From Reticulitermes speratus (lineage: Eukaryota > Arthropoda > Insecta > Blattodea > Rhinotermitidae), in contig JAJKFL010000006.1 of NCBI GenBank assembly GCA_021186555.1, forward strand, positions 2,095,501 through 2,159,500: a stretch of 64,000 nucleotides of DNA. The letters run 5' to 3'. Of this stretch, positions 43,165 through 54,984 are shown piece by piece (positions within the stretch are counted from its first letter, which is position 1; each line of letters starts with the position of its first letter). A program made the position numbers and the translations under genes. The notes beneath the pieces are model-generated. The model was not told the DNA's origin. It did not search any database and saw only the letters and a list, made by a program, of their open reading frames with translations.

Positions 43165-44945
43165 TTTTAGCCCAGTGGTTATTATATGTACCACCAGGTT
43201 TAATACTCACAAATTCTACGTTCTGCCCACACAGTGTATTTATGTGTTTTGTGTGGATCTGGGAACAAACAGCGATTATTTCACTGTACAACATTAACTG
43301 ACTGGTTTGTATAACTGAGACGGAGTGTGTTTACTGCGCGGTACGGACTGTATTTATGTGTTTTGTGTGGATCTCAGAACAAACAGCGATTTTCACTGTA
43401 CAGCATTAACTGACTGGTTTGTATAACTGAGACGGAGTGTGTTTACTGCGCGGTAAGGACTGTTTTATGTGTTTTGTGTGGATCTCAGAACAAACAGCGA
43501 TTATTTCACTGTACAACATTAACTGACTGGTTTGTATAACTGAGACGGAGTGTGTTTACTGCGCGGTACGGACTGTTATTTTTGTGGATCTCAGAACAAA
43601 CAGCGATTATTTCACTGTACAACATTAACTGACTGGTTTGTATAACTGAGACGGAGTGTGTTTACTGCGCGGTACGGACTGTATTTATGTGTGGGATCTC
43701 AGAACAAACAGCATTATTTCACTGTACAACATTAACTGACTGGTTTGTATAACTGAGACGGAGTGTGTTTACTGCGCGGTACGGACTGTATTTATGTGTT
43801 TTGTGTGGATCTCAGAACAAACAGCGATTATTTCACTGTACAACATTAACTGACTGGTTTGTATAACTGAGACGGAGTGTGTTTACTGCGCGGTACGACT
43901 GTATTTATGTGTTTTGTGTGGATCTCAGAACAAACAGCGATTATTTCACTGTACAAATTAACTGACTGGTTTGTATAACTGAGACGGAGTGTGTTTACTG
44001 CGCGGTACGGACTGTATTTGTGTTTTGTGTGGATCTCAGAACAAACAGCGATTATTTCACTGTACAACATTAACTGACTGGTTTGTATAACTGAGACGCA
44101 GTGTGTTTACTGCGCGGTACGGACTGTATTTGTGTTTTGTGTGGATCTCAGAACAAACAGCGATTATTTACTGTACAACATTAACTGACTGGTTTGTATA
44201 ACTGAGACGGAGTGTGTTTACTGCGCGGTACGGACTGTATTTATGTGTTTTGTGTGGATCTCAGAACAAACAGCGATTATTTTACTGTACAACATTAACT
44301 GACTGGTTTGTATAACTGAGACGGAGTGTGTTTACTGCGCGGTACGGACTGTATTTATGTGTTTTGTGTGGATCTCAGAACAAACAGCGATTATTTTACT
44401 GTACAACATTAACTGACTGGTTTGTATAACTGAGACGGAGTGTTTACTGCGCGGTACGGACTGTATTTATGTGTTTTGTGTGGATCTCAGAACAAACAGC
44501 GATTATTTCACTGTACAACATTAACTGACTGGTTTGTATAACGACGGAGTGTGTTTACTGCGCGGTACGGACTGTATCTTAATAATTGGTATTCTTGATC
44601 TCAAACAAACAGCGATCAGTACAGCATTAACTGACTGGTTTGTATAACTGAGACGGAGTGTGTTTACTGCGCGGTACGGACTGTATTTATGTGTTTTGTG
44701 TGGATCTCAGAACAAACAGCGATTATTTCACTGTACAACATTAACTGACTGGTTTGTATAACTGAGACGGAGTGTTTACTGCGCGGTACGGACTGTATTT
44801 ATGTGTTTTGTGTGGATCTCAGAACAAACAGCGATTATTTCACTGTACAACATTAACTGACTGGTTTGTATAACAGACGCAGTGTTTACTGCGCGGTACG
44901 AGCTGTATCTTTAAATACAATTCGGGTCATTCTTAGTCTTAAAGG
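43165..44945 (+). repeat. 114-bp satellite, array 5, with leader and tail
   Basis: The leader CCCAGTGGTTATTATATGTA through ACGTTCTGCCCACACAGTG enters about fifteen monomers. Many carry one- to ten-base losses (GATTTTCACTG, TGTTATTTTTGTGG, ATGTGTGGGATC). A damaged unit with CTTAATAATTGGTATTC at about 44579 interrupts it. The tail from about 44905, CTTTAAATACAATTCGGGTC and TTCTTAGTCTTAAAGGG, matches those of arrays 2 and 6. Confidence 0.95.
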
Positions 44946-44949
44946 GTTC

Positions 44950-45770
44950 AACACGATGCAGTGAACAAAGCCCAAATATTTAATAACTCAAAATGCGATA
45001 CACCATCGTCGAGAATTTTAGAGTTGTGCGATGTTCTTATATTCAGAGGTTGTTTTGTTTAGTTGCCGTCAAAAACAAATACACGGAAGATAAAATCTGT
45101 TTCCCTCTTTTTTCTCAAAGCCAATTGAATGAGCCCTGTACATGTGTAAAGTCTTCAATTACGTCTAAAGCTCTTCGCCTCCTTACAGTTCATTGTAATC
45201 AACCGACGTCCTGTTATCTTGAACAACAGACGCTTATTCATTGTCGGCAGTTCCTTTAATTTCACCCCACATCAGCAACGCACCCATCGCTTTGCGATAC
45301 AATCTAAAGTCAAGACAGCGACCCGCAAGGAGCAGTGTTACATACTGTTCAGAGTAGCACATGGTTAGTACATAGAATGGCCGCTAGGTTCGTCACGATA
45401 AATCACTACCACAACTCGACAACAGTCAAAATACTACCACATTCATTAACAACGCACTTCAGCTATCTCTGTTTCGGCAAGGCTTTACTGTCTTTCAGGG
45501 GTGTGTAATTACGTGGAAGTTACTAAAAGTTTTCATGTCCATGTTATAGCATCTGTCTACCTTTACCCCTACCTCGTACCATCTCCACATGCAGTCACGC
45601 CGCTCCCGAAGGATGAAGCCAGAAGTGGACTGTCTACGACAGTGAGTGTTCGTCGCCTTAAATCACGTCACACAGCCGCGCGCGAGTCCAACAGCCACTG
45701 AACTCTAAGCTCCGACATCCCTTAACCCCTCAAAAATATCGACAGCATTTTCTTTCTTTCTTTTTTTTTT
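44950..45770. other. no gene seen
   Basis: An 88-codon frame at 44993-45259 and a 66-codon frame at 45501-45701 have no recognisable domain. T-rich tract at 45750-45775 is the A tail of the next SINE. Confidence 0.4.
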
Positions 45771-45775
45771 CCCCC

Positions 45776-46027
45776 AATGGCTCGACAGCCCCTTAGGGGC
45801 CTAGGCCGCCTCATTTTTCGAGGCTTCACGATCACACACTTTAGACACACCACACTCGGTAGGACTCCTCTGGACGAGTGATCAGCCCGTCGCACAGACC
45901 TCTACCTGACAACACACAACACTCACAACAGACAGACATCCATGCCTACGGTGGGATTCGAACCCACAATCCTAGTAAGCAAGCGGCCGCAGACCCACGC
46001 CTTAGACCGCACGGCCACTGGGATCGA
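45776..46027 (-). mobile_element. tRNA-derived SINE, type 1
   Basis: Complete reverse copy: CAATGGCTCGACAGCCCC at the 3' end after a T/C run, usual body, B box GGTGGGATTCGAACCCAC and head GACCGCACGGCCACTGGGAT. Confidence 0.93.
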
Positions 46028-46190
46028 TCCATAGCATAAACATACAATTAAAACACACTTTCACGAGAACACTCTGTATTTCAACAAGACAAGTACTGTA
46101 TTATTGTATTACTGCATCTTTTCAACCTACAGTATTCAAATGAGAATCTTTTTTTAACATTTAGTAATTGCCTTTTAAAATGTAATTAAC

Positions 46191-46229
46191 TCCCTCATGA
46201 TGACAAAGCTTAGTCGAAACATGTAGCAG
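46191..46229 (+). ncRNA. decayed hammerhead-like motif
   Basis: CTCATGA in place of CUGANGA, a short GAC/GTC hairpin, GAAA, CATGTAGCAG. It matches the fossil at 4167. Activity is unlikely. Confidence 0.25.
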
Positions 46230-46234
46230 TTTGA

Positions 46235-46715
46235 CAAATAAAATCTGGTTGTCGTCCAACATATGATGTGTGCTTGGATGGTGTAATACGATTGATAATT
46301 GGTTATCCACAGTCGTGTCTTGTACAGTACGTGACTCACAAATGATTCCCCATATACTGAGGTGACTGTAGGAACCCCCATGCATGCCGATGACTCCCGA
46401 TACTCCCCCCTTTCTGCGTACTGCTGTATTCCCCTCCAGCTTTCATGGCCTGAATCGACAAGCCCAAAACGCTTGTCACTAGCGAAGGTTATCATGTTAT
46501 CACTATCAATAATTCGTGTTAACAGAATTGTAGATGAATGGGGAGAAATATAACGAATTACACAGAGGGGGGAAGTGTAGATGCTCGAGGTTTATCTGTA
46601 GGAAATCGATCCGTGGGACTCCTTTCCATGGCCTCCGTATAGATACAGGACTTTGCTGAAGTAAATATAACTGTATTAGTGAGACTTGTTAATATAAGAC
46701 ACTGTATCATGCACA
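46235..46715. other. no gene seen
   Basis: Overlapping short frames on both strands without recognisable domains. No RNA boxes. Confidence 0.4.
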
Positions 46716-49068
46716 CAACGTCTGGTGCTTCAGATTACCACACACATACACAACGTCTGGTGCTTCAGATTACCACACACATACACAACGTCTGGTGCTT
46801 CAGATTACCACACACATACACAACGTCTGGTGCTTCAGATTACCACACACACACACACACACACACACAACAACGTCTGGTGCTTCAGATTACCACACAC
46901 ACACACAACGTCTGGTGCTTCAGATTACCACACATATACACAACGTCTGGTGCTTCAGATTACCACACACACACACACGTACAACGTCTGGTGCTTCAGA
47001 TTACCACACACACACACACAACGTCTCGTGCTTCAGATTACCACACACACACACACAACGTCTGGTGCTTCAGATTACCACACACACACACACACAACGT
47101 CTGGTGCTTCAGATTACCACACACACACACAACGTCTGGTGCTTCAGATTACCACACATATACACAACGTCTGGTGCTTCAGATTACCACACACACACAC
47201 AACGTCTGGTGCTTCAGATTACCACACACACACACACAACGTCTCGTGCTTCAGATTACCACACACACACACACAACGTCTGGTGCTTCAGATTACCACA
47301 CACACACACACAACGTCTGGTGCTTCAGATTACCACACACACACACAACGTCTGGTGCTTCAGATTACCACACATATACACAACGTCTGGTGCTTCAGAT
47401 TACCACACACACACACACACAACGTCTGGTGCTTCAGATTACCACACACACACACACACACAACGTCTCGTGCTTCAGATTACCACACACACACACACAA
47501 CGTCTGGTGCTTCAGATTACCACACACATACACACAACGTCTGGTGCTTCAGATTACCACACACATACACACAACGTCTGGTGCTTCAGATTACCACACA
47601 CATACACACAACGTCTGGTGCTTCAGATTACCACACACACACACACAACGTCTCGTGCTTCAGATTACCACACACACACACACAACGTCTGGTGCTTCAG
47701 ATTACCACACACATACACACAACGTCTGGTGCTTCAGATTACCACACACATACACACAACGTCTGGTGCTTCAGATTACCACACACATACACACAACGTC
47801 TGGTGCTTCAGATTACCACACACACACACACAACGTCTCGTGCTTCAGATTACCACACACACACACACAACGTCTGGTGCTTCAGATTACCACACATATA
47901 CACAACGTCTGGTGCTTCAGATTACCACACACACACACAACGTCTGGTGCTTCAGATTACCACACACACCACACAACGTCTGGTGCTTCAGATTACCACA
48001 CACACACACACACACAACGTCTCGTGCTTCAGATTACCACACACACACACACAACGTCTGGTGCTTCAGATTACCACACACACACACACAACGTCTGGTG
48101 CTTCAGATTACCACACACACACACAACGTCTGGTGCTTCAGATTACCACACATATACACAACGTCTGGTGCTTCAGATTACCACACACACACAACGTCTG
48201 GTGCTTCAGATTACCACACACACACACACAACGTCTCGTGCTTCAGATTACCACACACATACACACACACACACACACACACAAACGTCTGGTGCTTCAG
48301 ATTACCACACACACACACAACAACGTCTCGTGCTTCAGATTACCACACACACACACACAACGTCTGGTGCTTCAGATTACCACACACACATACACAACGT
48401 CTGGTGCTTCAGATTACCACACACACACACACACAAAACGTCTGGTGCTTCAGATTACCACACACACACACACAACGTCTCGTGCTTCAGATTACCACAC
48501 ACACACACACAACGTCTGGTGCTTCAGATTACCACACACACATACACAACGTCTGGTGCTTCAGATTACCACACACACACACACACAAAAACGTCTGGTG
48601 CTTCAGATTACCACACACACACACACAAACGTCTGGTGCTTCAGATTACCACACATATACACAACGTCTGGTGCTTCAGATTACCACACACACACACAAC
48701 GTCTGGTGCTTCAGATTACCACACACACACACACACAACGTCTCGTGCTTCAGATTACCACACACACACACACAACGTCTGGTGCTTCAGATTACCACAC
48801 ACACACACACAACGTCTGGTGCTTCAGATTACCACCACATACACAACGTCTGGTGCTTCAGATTACCACACACACACACACACAACGTCTGGTGCTTCAG
48901 ATTACCACACACACACACACACAACGTCTGGTGCTTCAGATTACCACACACACATACACAACGTCTGGTGCTTCAGATTACCACACACACATACACAACG
49001 TCTGGTGCTTCAGATTACCACACACACACACACACAAAACGTCTGGTGCTTCAGATTACCACACACAT
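46716..49068. repeat. minisatellite with internal (CA)n, about 62 copies
   Basis: Fixed core ACGTCTGGTGCTTCAGATTA followed by CC(AC)n of varying length; units run from about 33 to 50 bp. GTCTCGTGCTT and CACATATACACAA variants recur in an ordered way, including a stretch at 47500-47900 where blocks of four repeat. No plus-strand frame of the core or the CA run contains a stop, so frames of 770-840 codons exist in all three phases. They are repeat artefacts, not genes. Confidence 0.97.
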
Positions 49069-49069
49069 A

Positions 49070-49385
49070 GCACAGTTAATTACACAGTACTTACCGAGCG
49101 GCTTCATACAGGATGACATCAGGCGTGACGCACAGACTGAAGGTTCACATCGCGGTGTTATGGTCAAGGCTCCACTCGTTCCGGTAGATTACTAGTACTT
49201 CAGCGGTACACACTGCCGCTTAGCTTCATTTTATACTCTGAAAACGATGGAAGTTTATTCTTCCGAAACGTCTATACCATCTACCAGACTCTACGGTGTC
49301 ATATTAACATGAATCCTCACCGCCGTCATGACCTGAAAGTCCAGGTAACTTAAAGGTGTTTGTGATCAGGGCGGTGAGAATATTT
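49070..49385. other. no gene seen; possible foldback remnant
   Basis: GGTAGATTACTAGTACTTCA at 49183, TTCCGAAACGTCTATACC at 49261 and CCAGACTCTACGGTGTCAT at 49285 resemble the right half of a foldback like that at 20055. Confidence 0.4.
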
Positions 49386-49391
49386 GGAGGT

Positions 49392-49515
49392 AAGATCTGC
49401 GGTCTTCTGGGGTATTACGCGGCGTCGTGTGGTAATTGGTTACCACACGACGCCGCGTAACACCCCAGAAGACCGCAGATTTAATCAACATCGCGGCAGA
49501 AGCCTGAAATCACGG
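49392..49515. repeat. GAAACGTC-family arm as a tight palindrome
   Basis: ATCTGCGGTCTTCTGGGGTA...GTCGTGTGGTAA (49394-49435) and its complement (49439-49480) are separated by only about 3 bp. The sequence is the outer arm of the element at 11853 with the whole ribozyme-like centre missing. Flank ATCAACATCGCGGCAGAAGC matches that family. Confidence 0.85.
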
Positions 49516-49519
49516 ATAT

Positions 49520-49920
49520 TTGGAGGTAGCTGAAAATGAGTGGAGACTGGGGAAAATTACACAATGAGCAGCTTCGTTAATTCATGATCCTCGCCTATTA
49601 CTGTGAGACATAAAAAAAACAGACGGAAGGACAATGTTCAAAGAAATATTAAAACAAACAGAATGTGATGTTGGATTGGATCCAGTCGGCTCAGGGTAAG
49701 AGAAGTAAGGCGGGTCTTGTATAAGCAGGTTACACAAAATGTGAAATTTTCGATCCTTCTAATGACTATATGCTTCTGAATAAGGACTTACGTTACAGTG
49801 TTACAGATATCAAGCACAAGACAGGAAGGAGATGTCGGGAAAATTTCGGACAGACTTTAATCGACGCAAGTTAACTTCCGTTTCCGATTCAATCGGAGTT
49901 TCACAATTGTGTCTTTAATG
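49520..49920. other. no gene seen
   Basis: No recognisable coding block, RNA box or shared repeat. Confidence 0.4.
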
Positions 49921-49924
49921 ATGT

Positions 49925-50524
49925 GACATTACTCTCTGATGTCCCCGTGTGGTGACCGGGGAAAAGAATAGTCCCACTGATGCCCATGCAGGTCGTAAAA
50001 GGCGACCAAAATGGGTACCCAGTGCCTGGGGGTATAGCTGGGCCACCCTGCCCCGGGGGTTATAAATTCGGCGGACTGGCCCTCCAGTTTGGGGGTTGGG
50101 CGACAGGCTAACAACCTGTCACTGTAAAAGAACTGATCGTTAGGAAACCTAAAATGTGGCCTCGGAACAGTCAGATAGAATGGAATCGATCCAGGCAATG
50201 GAAAAGGATTAACGAGTTGAGGAAGCGACGTGGAATGTACGGACATTGTACAGAGCAGGAGCAATGAGGGAAATGGTGAATAAAAGAACAGTAAGTCAAG
50301 TATTTAATAATAATCCCCAAGGATGTCGACCAACAGGACGACCAAGAAACAGATGGTGCAATTGTGTACAAACAGACATTAAGAAGTGTAAAATTAACAA
50401 CTGGAAAGAAAGGTAAAAAAAACAGAGCTGGCTGGGAAAGGGCCGTTCAGGAGGGGAAAGGGCCGTTCAGGAGGCGAAGGTCCGCATTGGACTGTATTGC
50501 CACCGAATAAGAAGAAGAAGAAGA
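49925..50524 (+). mobile_element. internally deleted RTE-like LINE with (AAG)n tail
   Basis: The first 180 bp (GGTCGTAAAAGGCGACCAAA, GGTGCCTGGGGGTATAGCTG-like and CTGGCCCTCCAGTTTGGGGG wording) matches the 5' region I associate with RTE-type LINEs. The 3' part reads NPQGCRPTGRPRNRWCNCVQ, TDIKKCKINNWKER, then QEAKVRIGLYCHRI, the ORF2 C-terminus, ending in AAGAAGAAGAAG. Reverse transcriptase and most of the endonuclease are missing. AAAGGGCCGTTCAGGAGG is duplicated in tandem at about 50440-50477. Confidence 0.7.
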
Positions 50525-50526
50525 TT

Positions 50527-51060
50527 ACTCTCTGATGATCTATGTAAATCACTACATATGTTGTCTATTTTTATCAACACACAATATAAATCTTGTGCCT
50601 GAAAGAAAAAGTATGGTGGAAAACATTAAGAAACAACAAATGTCTGTAAATATATTTTTATATATATATTTTTTTTTATTTTTTGGAGTTGTCAACTTTT
50701 AAAGAGAGTTATGTACAAAAGAAAGTATATACATATATCATATCAGCTGTGAACACAATGAATCGAAAAAAAAACAATTTCGCTTTCACAAACTTCCTCA
50801 CAATCACACAATCACTCACACAATCACTACCACCACAACACTCACAATACATCAATATCACTGTATTCAGCTCGTATTAACCGAACAAAAAAAAGAGGAC
50901 ACAAAATATTACAGCAACTTTAAAATCATTCCCACATCAGTACTTCTGGATCGAACAACTAAATGACTTATGAAGATTGGATGCTGTGTTATTTGGCCTA
51001 CTTCAGGTGCGTGTCTGTTGGTTATTTTAAAGTTTCTGCTTCGCACAGCGCTGACCGAAC
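50527..51060. other. no gene seen
   Basis: AT-rich with T-runs at 50660-50680 and an ACAATCACTC repeat at 50800-50830. Short frames only. Confidence 0.4.
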
Positions 51061-51157
51061 AAAAAAAATTAAATAAATTGAAAGTTAAGGATTTTAGATA
51101 TACACCAACAAAATGCACAAATTAATAAAGGTGCAAATTAGCTCATTATCATGATTT

Positions 51158-51204
51158 TAACCCTACACGCGTTTCAGCTCTTTATGAGCCATCATCAGGG
51201 GGTT
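51158..51204 (-). ncRNA. hammerhead ribozyme-like motif
   Basis: Minus strand: CCCC, CTGATGA, T, stem II GGCTC/GAGCT with loop ATAAA, GAAA, CGCGTGTA, GGGTT. Three G-C pairs close stem I. It mirrors the plus-strand motif at 52333. Confidence 0.6.
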
Positions 51205-52332
51205 TTCTTATAAAAAGTGCTTTTCAAATGCTGAATCTGTTGATGACACTTGTAAAGTTATGCACTATTTTAGAGCATAAAAACACTCGTTCATAAGTTA
51301 AAAACATGAGTCATAAATTATAGTTAAAATGATGATTTGTTTAAAAAAATTATAACTTGTTATAAAAACACTGTTCACTGCGTCTATTATATAAAGATGT
51401 GTTCGCACTTCTAGAAATTATCATTTTTTAACAAATTGTAATGAATGAATAATAGCGGTAGATTTATCTTTTTGAGTTTTGATGTTAGGTTTAAATTTTG
51501 AGTTAGGTATTTGGTTGAATGTTGCTGACATTGCCACTGGAGGTTATTACCTGCAGTGCAGTGAACGTTGGTTCACCGCACTTCGAAGTATGCTGAGGCG
51601 GGAATTCCTTAATTGTTTATATAAGGAGATTCCGCGAGGCAAACGCTCTCATTCACGTTTCAGAAATTTTGTAAAGACGACATTAAGCTCCTGCAAGTTA
51701 CTTCGGCGATAATGATAAATACTGGTTTATGGCTGTGCGTGCAAGGTAGGTGAGCTGTATTGAATTTTATATTTGCTTTGAAAACGATTACTGGAACGGA
51801 GCACTTTTGGTGTTTTAATACTTTGGTGATAGAATTTGAAATTCTAAATTTGTTTAGCAATGCGGCGTTAAAATTCATTAAGAGGGCAAGCAGTTAATTT
51901 AACCTTTACGTGGCAATTTAACTGTGAAGTTGTTAATTAAGTTTTATTGTAAATTTATTTATTTATTTGTATATAATACAGGTTATGTTATTTAAAATTT
52001 AAATCGATTGTATTATTTTGATACGTTGACAATTACCTGTGGGGCGTATCGTGCAAAGTGTAGGCTACTGTTCGCCTACTGGTGGCAGCGAAATTAGAAA
52101 TAGGGAATCCAGCGATTGCCTTATCGGACGCTACCGATAGAACCTGCTTCAGAGAATTGAGCTGTAGGATAGCAACACTCTGGGGTAGGCACTACAAAAT
52201 CATCATTTTAACTATAATTTATGACTCATGTTTTTAACTTATGAACGTGTGTTTTTATGCTCTAAAATAGTGCATAACTTTACAAGTGTCATCAACAGAT
52301 TCAGCATTTGAAAAGCACTTTTTATAAGAAAA

Positions 52333-52377
52333 AACCCCTGATGATGGCTCATAAAGAGCTGAAACGCGTGTAGGGTT
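52333..52377 (+). ncRNA. hammerhead ribozyme-like motif, best preserved
   Basis: AACCC (52333-52337) pairs perfectly with GGGTT (52373-52377) as stem I. CTGATGA is at 52338-52344, one extra T at 52345, stem II GGCTC/GAGCT (52346-52350 with 52356-52360, one G-U pair, loop ATAAA), GAAA at 52361-52364, stem III A-U and C-G with loop GCGT, then A52372 as the residue before the predicted cut (GUA). All conserved residues of the fold are present. The extra T before stem II is the only non-canonical feature and is shared by nearly every copy here. Confidence 0.7.
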
Positions 52378-52454
52378 AAAATTATGATAAGGAGCTAATT
52401 TGCACCTTTATTAATTTGTGCATTTTGTTGGTATATATCTAAAATAATAAAATT

Positions 52455-52670
52455 GCACGGTGAGTTAAGACTGAAGATTGAAAGTTAAGGAGTTTTCCGA
52501 GAATATCACTTAATATTAGAAAAGAGAAAAAAACAATTTGAATGTGCCAGAAATTATTTTAATTAACCCAATGACATAACTATTTGATTTTGTACATTCG
52601 AAATTTATAGGTTTTTTTTACAGGTAAATTAAAAGTGAAATGCAATAAAACTCGTAGCCTTTTGGTCTAG
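52455..52670. other. no gene seen
   Basis: AT-rich spacer between the large inverted repeat and the hAT-like element. AAAGTTAAGG at 52489 repeats the phrase at 51081 just outside the left arm, in direct orientation. Confidence 0.4.
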
Positions 52671-52672
52671 AT

Positions 52673-53002
52673 CAGCGGTCGCCAACCATTCGGACCTCAC
52701 GCACCACAAAACTCACAATTTTGAATCCCGCGGACCACTAACATGCATTTTTTTTTAAAAGGTACAAACATCTATAAAATAATGATCATAAAAGTTACAT
52801 TTTATTAATATGAAATTTGATTCAACGTAATAAGGCGAAAATTGTCAGCGATCCTGTTTCGGTGACACAAAGACGAATCAGAATATAATGAAACAGTATA
52901 ATAAACATAAAAATTACAAATAATGCCCAAATTTCTTCACGGACCACCAAAATTTTCTCTCGGACCATCAGTGGTCCGCGGACCACCGGTTGGCGACCGC
53001 TG
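52673..53002. mobile_element. 330-bp hAT-like non-autonomous element
   Basis: CAGCGGTCGCCAACC and GGTTGGCGACCGCTG form a perfect 15-bp terminal inverted repeat. Subterminal GCGGACCACTAA and TGGTCCGCGGACCACC blocks are typical of hAT MITEs of this end type. The flanks do not show a clear 8-bp duplication, so the copy is probably old. Confidence 0.8.
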
Positions 53003-53004
53003 TT

Positions 53005-53690
53005 GTACTGGATTAACGTGTGGTGATACTCGTAATGCCATCTAGTTTACAGCTAAGAAGTTGACAATTCGCCCACAAAGTTTCAAGCAGTTCTCTCAAA
53101 ATAAACGACGATTTCCGTGAACGCCCTTTAGACAAATTACCTCCATAATTGATATGTTTTGTGGTCTCTGTGCGGTAGCAAATAAAGTTTTATATATTGA
53201 GAGCAGCCATGTCTTTTGAATAGTTAACAATCAGTTATTGTGATAAAGTGAATTAGTTGACGTATTTCAGCTTACGTCTCATTCTTCATTCAATATACGT
53301 GTAATTGCAAAGGACTTTTATGCACTGCTCTTGCTATAAACTGTGATAACCTTAAAACACGCATAATCTGAGGTCCTGTAACTTTACGAGTAAAAAAATT
53401 TGAGGACATTCTAAAAATATGATCAGAACACGTGATAAATCGTACACGTGCGCACAGCATGATGTTAATATTCGTTACATAACAGAGGAAAGAAGTAGGC
53501 CTATTATTTTTAGCAAAATTATTTTTTTTTTTGGAATGCCTTAAAATATTTACAAATAAATACCTGAAACGCATTCCAAAATTTCTGCCACAAGCTGCAG
53601 CTATTGTCCAAGTGATGAAAATATTCTAAATTTCGTCTAGTGATGTACTGAATACGGACAGACATCAACTTAAAGGCCGCTAAAAAAAAA
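53005..53690. other. no gene seen
   Basis: AT-rich, 94-codon minus-strand frame at 53290-53574 without recognisable domain. Confidence 0.4.
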
Positions 53691-53691
<1 letters not shown>

Positions 53692-53753
<62 letters not shown>

Positions 53754-53771
53754 AGAGAGAGAGAGAGAGAG
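53692..53771. repeat. (GA)n microsatellite
   Basis: About 40 AG/GA units with one GGGG interruption near 53750. Confidence 0.95.
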
Positions 53772-53774
53772 TCC

Positions 53775-54875
53775 AAGTAGTCAACAAAACAGTGTGACTA
53801 ATAAAGTACTAAAGTATACTGTAAAGTACACAGTGAACCATTTAAAAATCGTACCCAAACAGAAGACATATTTCACGTCATCACTGAACATAAAAGTCCA
53901 CAAAACATGCTGGAATGTCCACCATTGTTCTCAGTCCTCCTCACCGTATTTCCACAGCCATGTCGTGACGATAATACGAAATTTTCAGTATCCATTTACA
54001 GTTGTTGTACCCGTCCTGGGCTCTTTGATGGAAACTCTCCTTGGAAAGTTGGAGCAGAGAACCGCATTCGTATAACGACACACGAAATGCTGTAACCTCT
54101 GTTAGGATACGGTTTTTAATAGATCACCCTGTATATAACATTACATGTACGTTATGTGTTGGTATGGACCTTAACTGCAGCTGCAGAATATTCAGTAAGA
54201 AACCCAAGTAATATTCTCGGAAATATTTTGTTTATTGAAGTGTCCAAAGAGAAGAAGAAGAAGAAGAAGAAGAAGAAGAAAGTGTCCAAAGAACTACAAG
54301 AAGATACTCAAAAATGTAGAAAAGAAAGTATCTGAAATCAAATAAATGTAGTATTTTGATTCTGTATTCATCATTATAAGTCACCCTATACTTCAATACA
54401 TCAACGATCCGTGTTTAATTAAGTCGCACGTATTTAAATTAAATTATTAAGCACAGTTAATATGGACTAAACTTGTTGCTCTGTCAGTGCACATATAAAG
54501 TTTAGAATGTGTATTTTGCCGACCTGAGCTGGCTTATGTATAAATAATTCCTCACACTGTTAATTTCAAACCAAAAAAGTACCGTATTTGGCTGGAAAAT
54601 TTTAAAATTCACGACAACATTTTGCAGTATAGATTATTGCACTGCAGCCAACTTTACAAAAAAAAAAAGTAACAATAAACACAAACTAAAAACAATGTCA
54701 TGCATTGCAGTGACGGCTGTTGTAAACAATGTACTGTCCTAGCCTTCTACACGCTGACTCACAACTTCTGATGCACAGTAGACCCAGAAAATAACTGAGA
54801 TATCCTACATTCTAACTTTTGTACTTTTAAATTTTACCATTATTGTTGATTTGTAATTTCTGTAATTCACAATAC
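53775..54875. other. no gene seen; (AAG)n run
   Basis: (AAG)n at about 54249-54281. TAGATCACCCTGTATATA at 54120 resembles one end of a mariner-type element, with no partner found. The overlapping 93- and 62-codon frames at 53794-54095 have no recognisable domain. Confidence 0.4.
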
Positions 54876-54877
54876 AT

Positions 54878-54922
54878 GTCCCTGACGATGATCTCAAAAC
54901 ATGGTTTCGAAACATGTCGGAC
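54878..54922 (+). ncRNA. hammerhead-like motif with weak stem II
   Basis: GTCC (54878-54881) pairs with GGAC (54919-54922) as stem I. CTGACGA, a poorly paired 20-nt stem II region, GAAA, CATGTC. The predicted triplet GUC is canonical. A GTGAATTGGTTGG block follows at 54966, similar to the other modules. Confidence 0.35.
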
Positions 54923-54984
54923 TAGTTTTTTGGTAAATTGTATTGTATAATAAAGAATAATAAGTGTGAATTGGTTGGTTAAAG

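Larger units (their letters stand above)
51085..52450. repeat. large inverted repeat with a ribozyme-like motif in each arm
   Basis: Arms of about 250 bp (about 51090-51340 and 52195-52447) match from TTAGATATACACCAACAAAA inward to TTATAGTTAAAATGATGATT. They enclose about 855 bp containing a 77-codon frame at 51479-51712 with no recognisable domain and no reverse transcriptase. Each arm holds one hammerhead-like core, read outward. A Penelope-like origin is inferred from the ribozyme type and inverted terminal arrangement only. Confidence 0.9.

Noticed and set aside
46679-49195. Plus-strand frames of 770-840 codons
   Set aside because: They translate a CA-containing minisatellite in all three phases; the repeat lacks stop codons, and there is no other evidence of coding.
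53775-54133. Mariner-type element ending ATCACCCTGTA
   Set aside because: Only one end is recognisable; no matching inverted end or transposase residue was found upstream.
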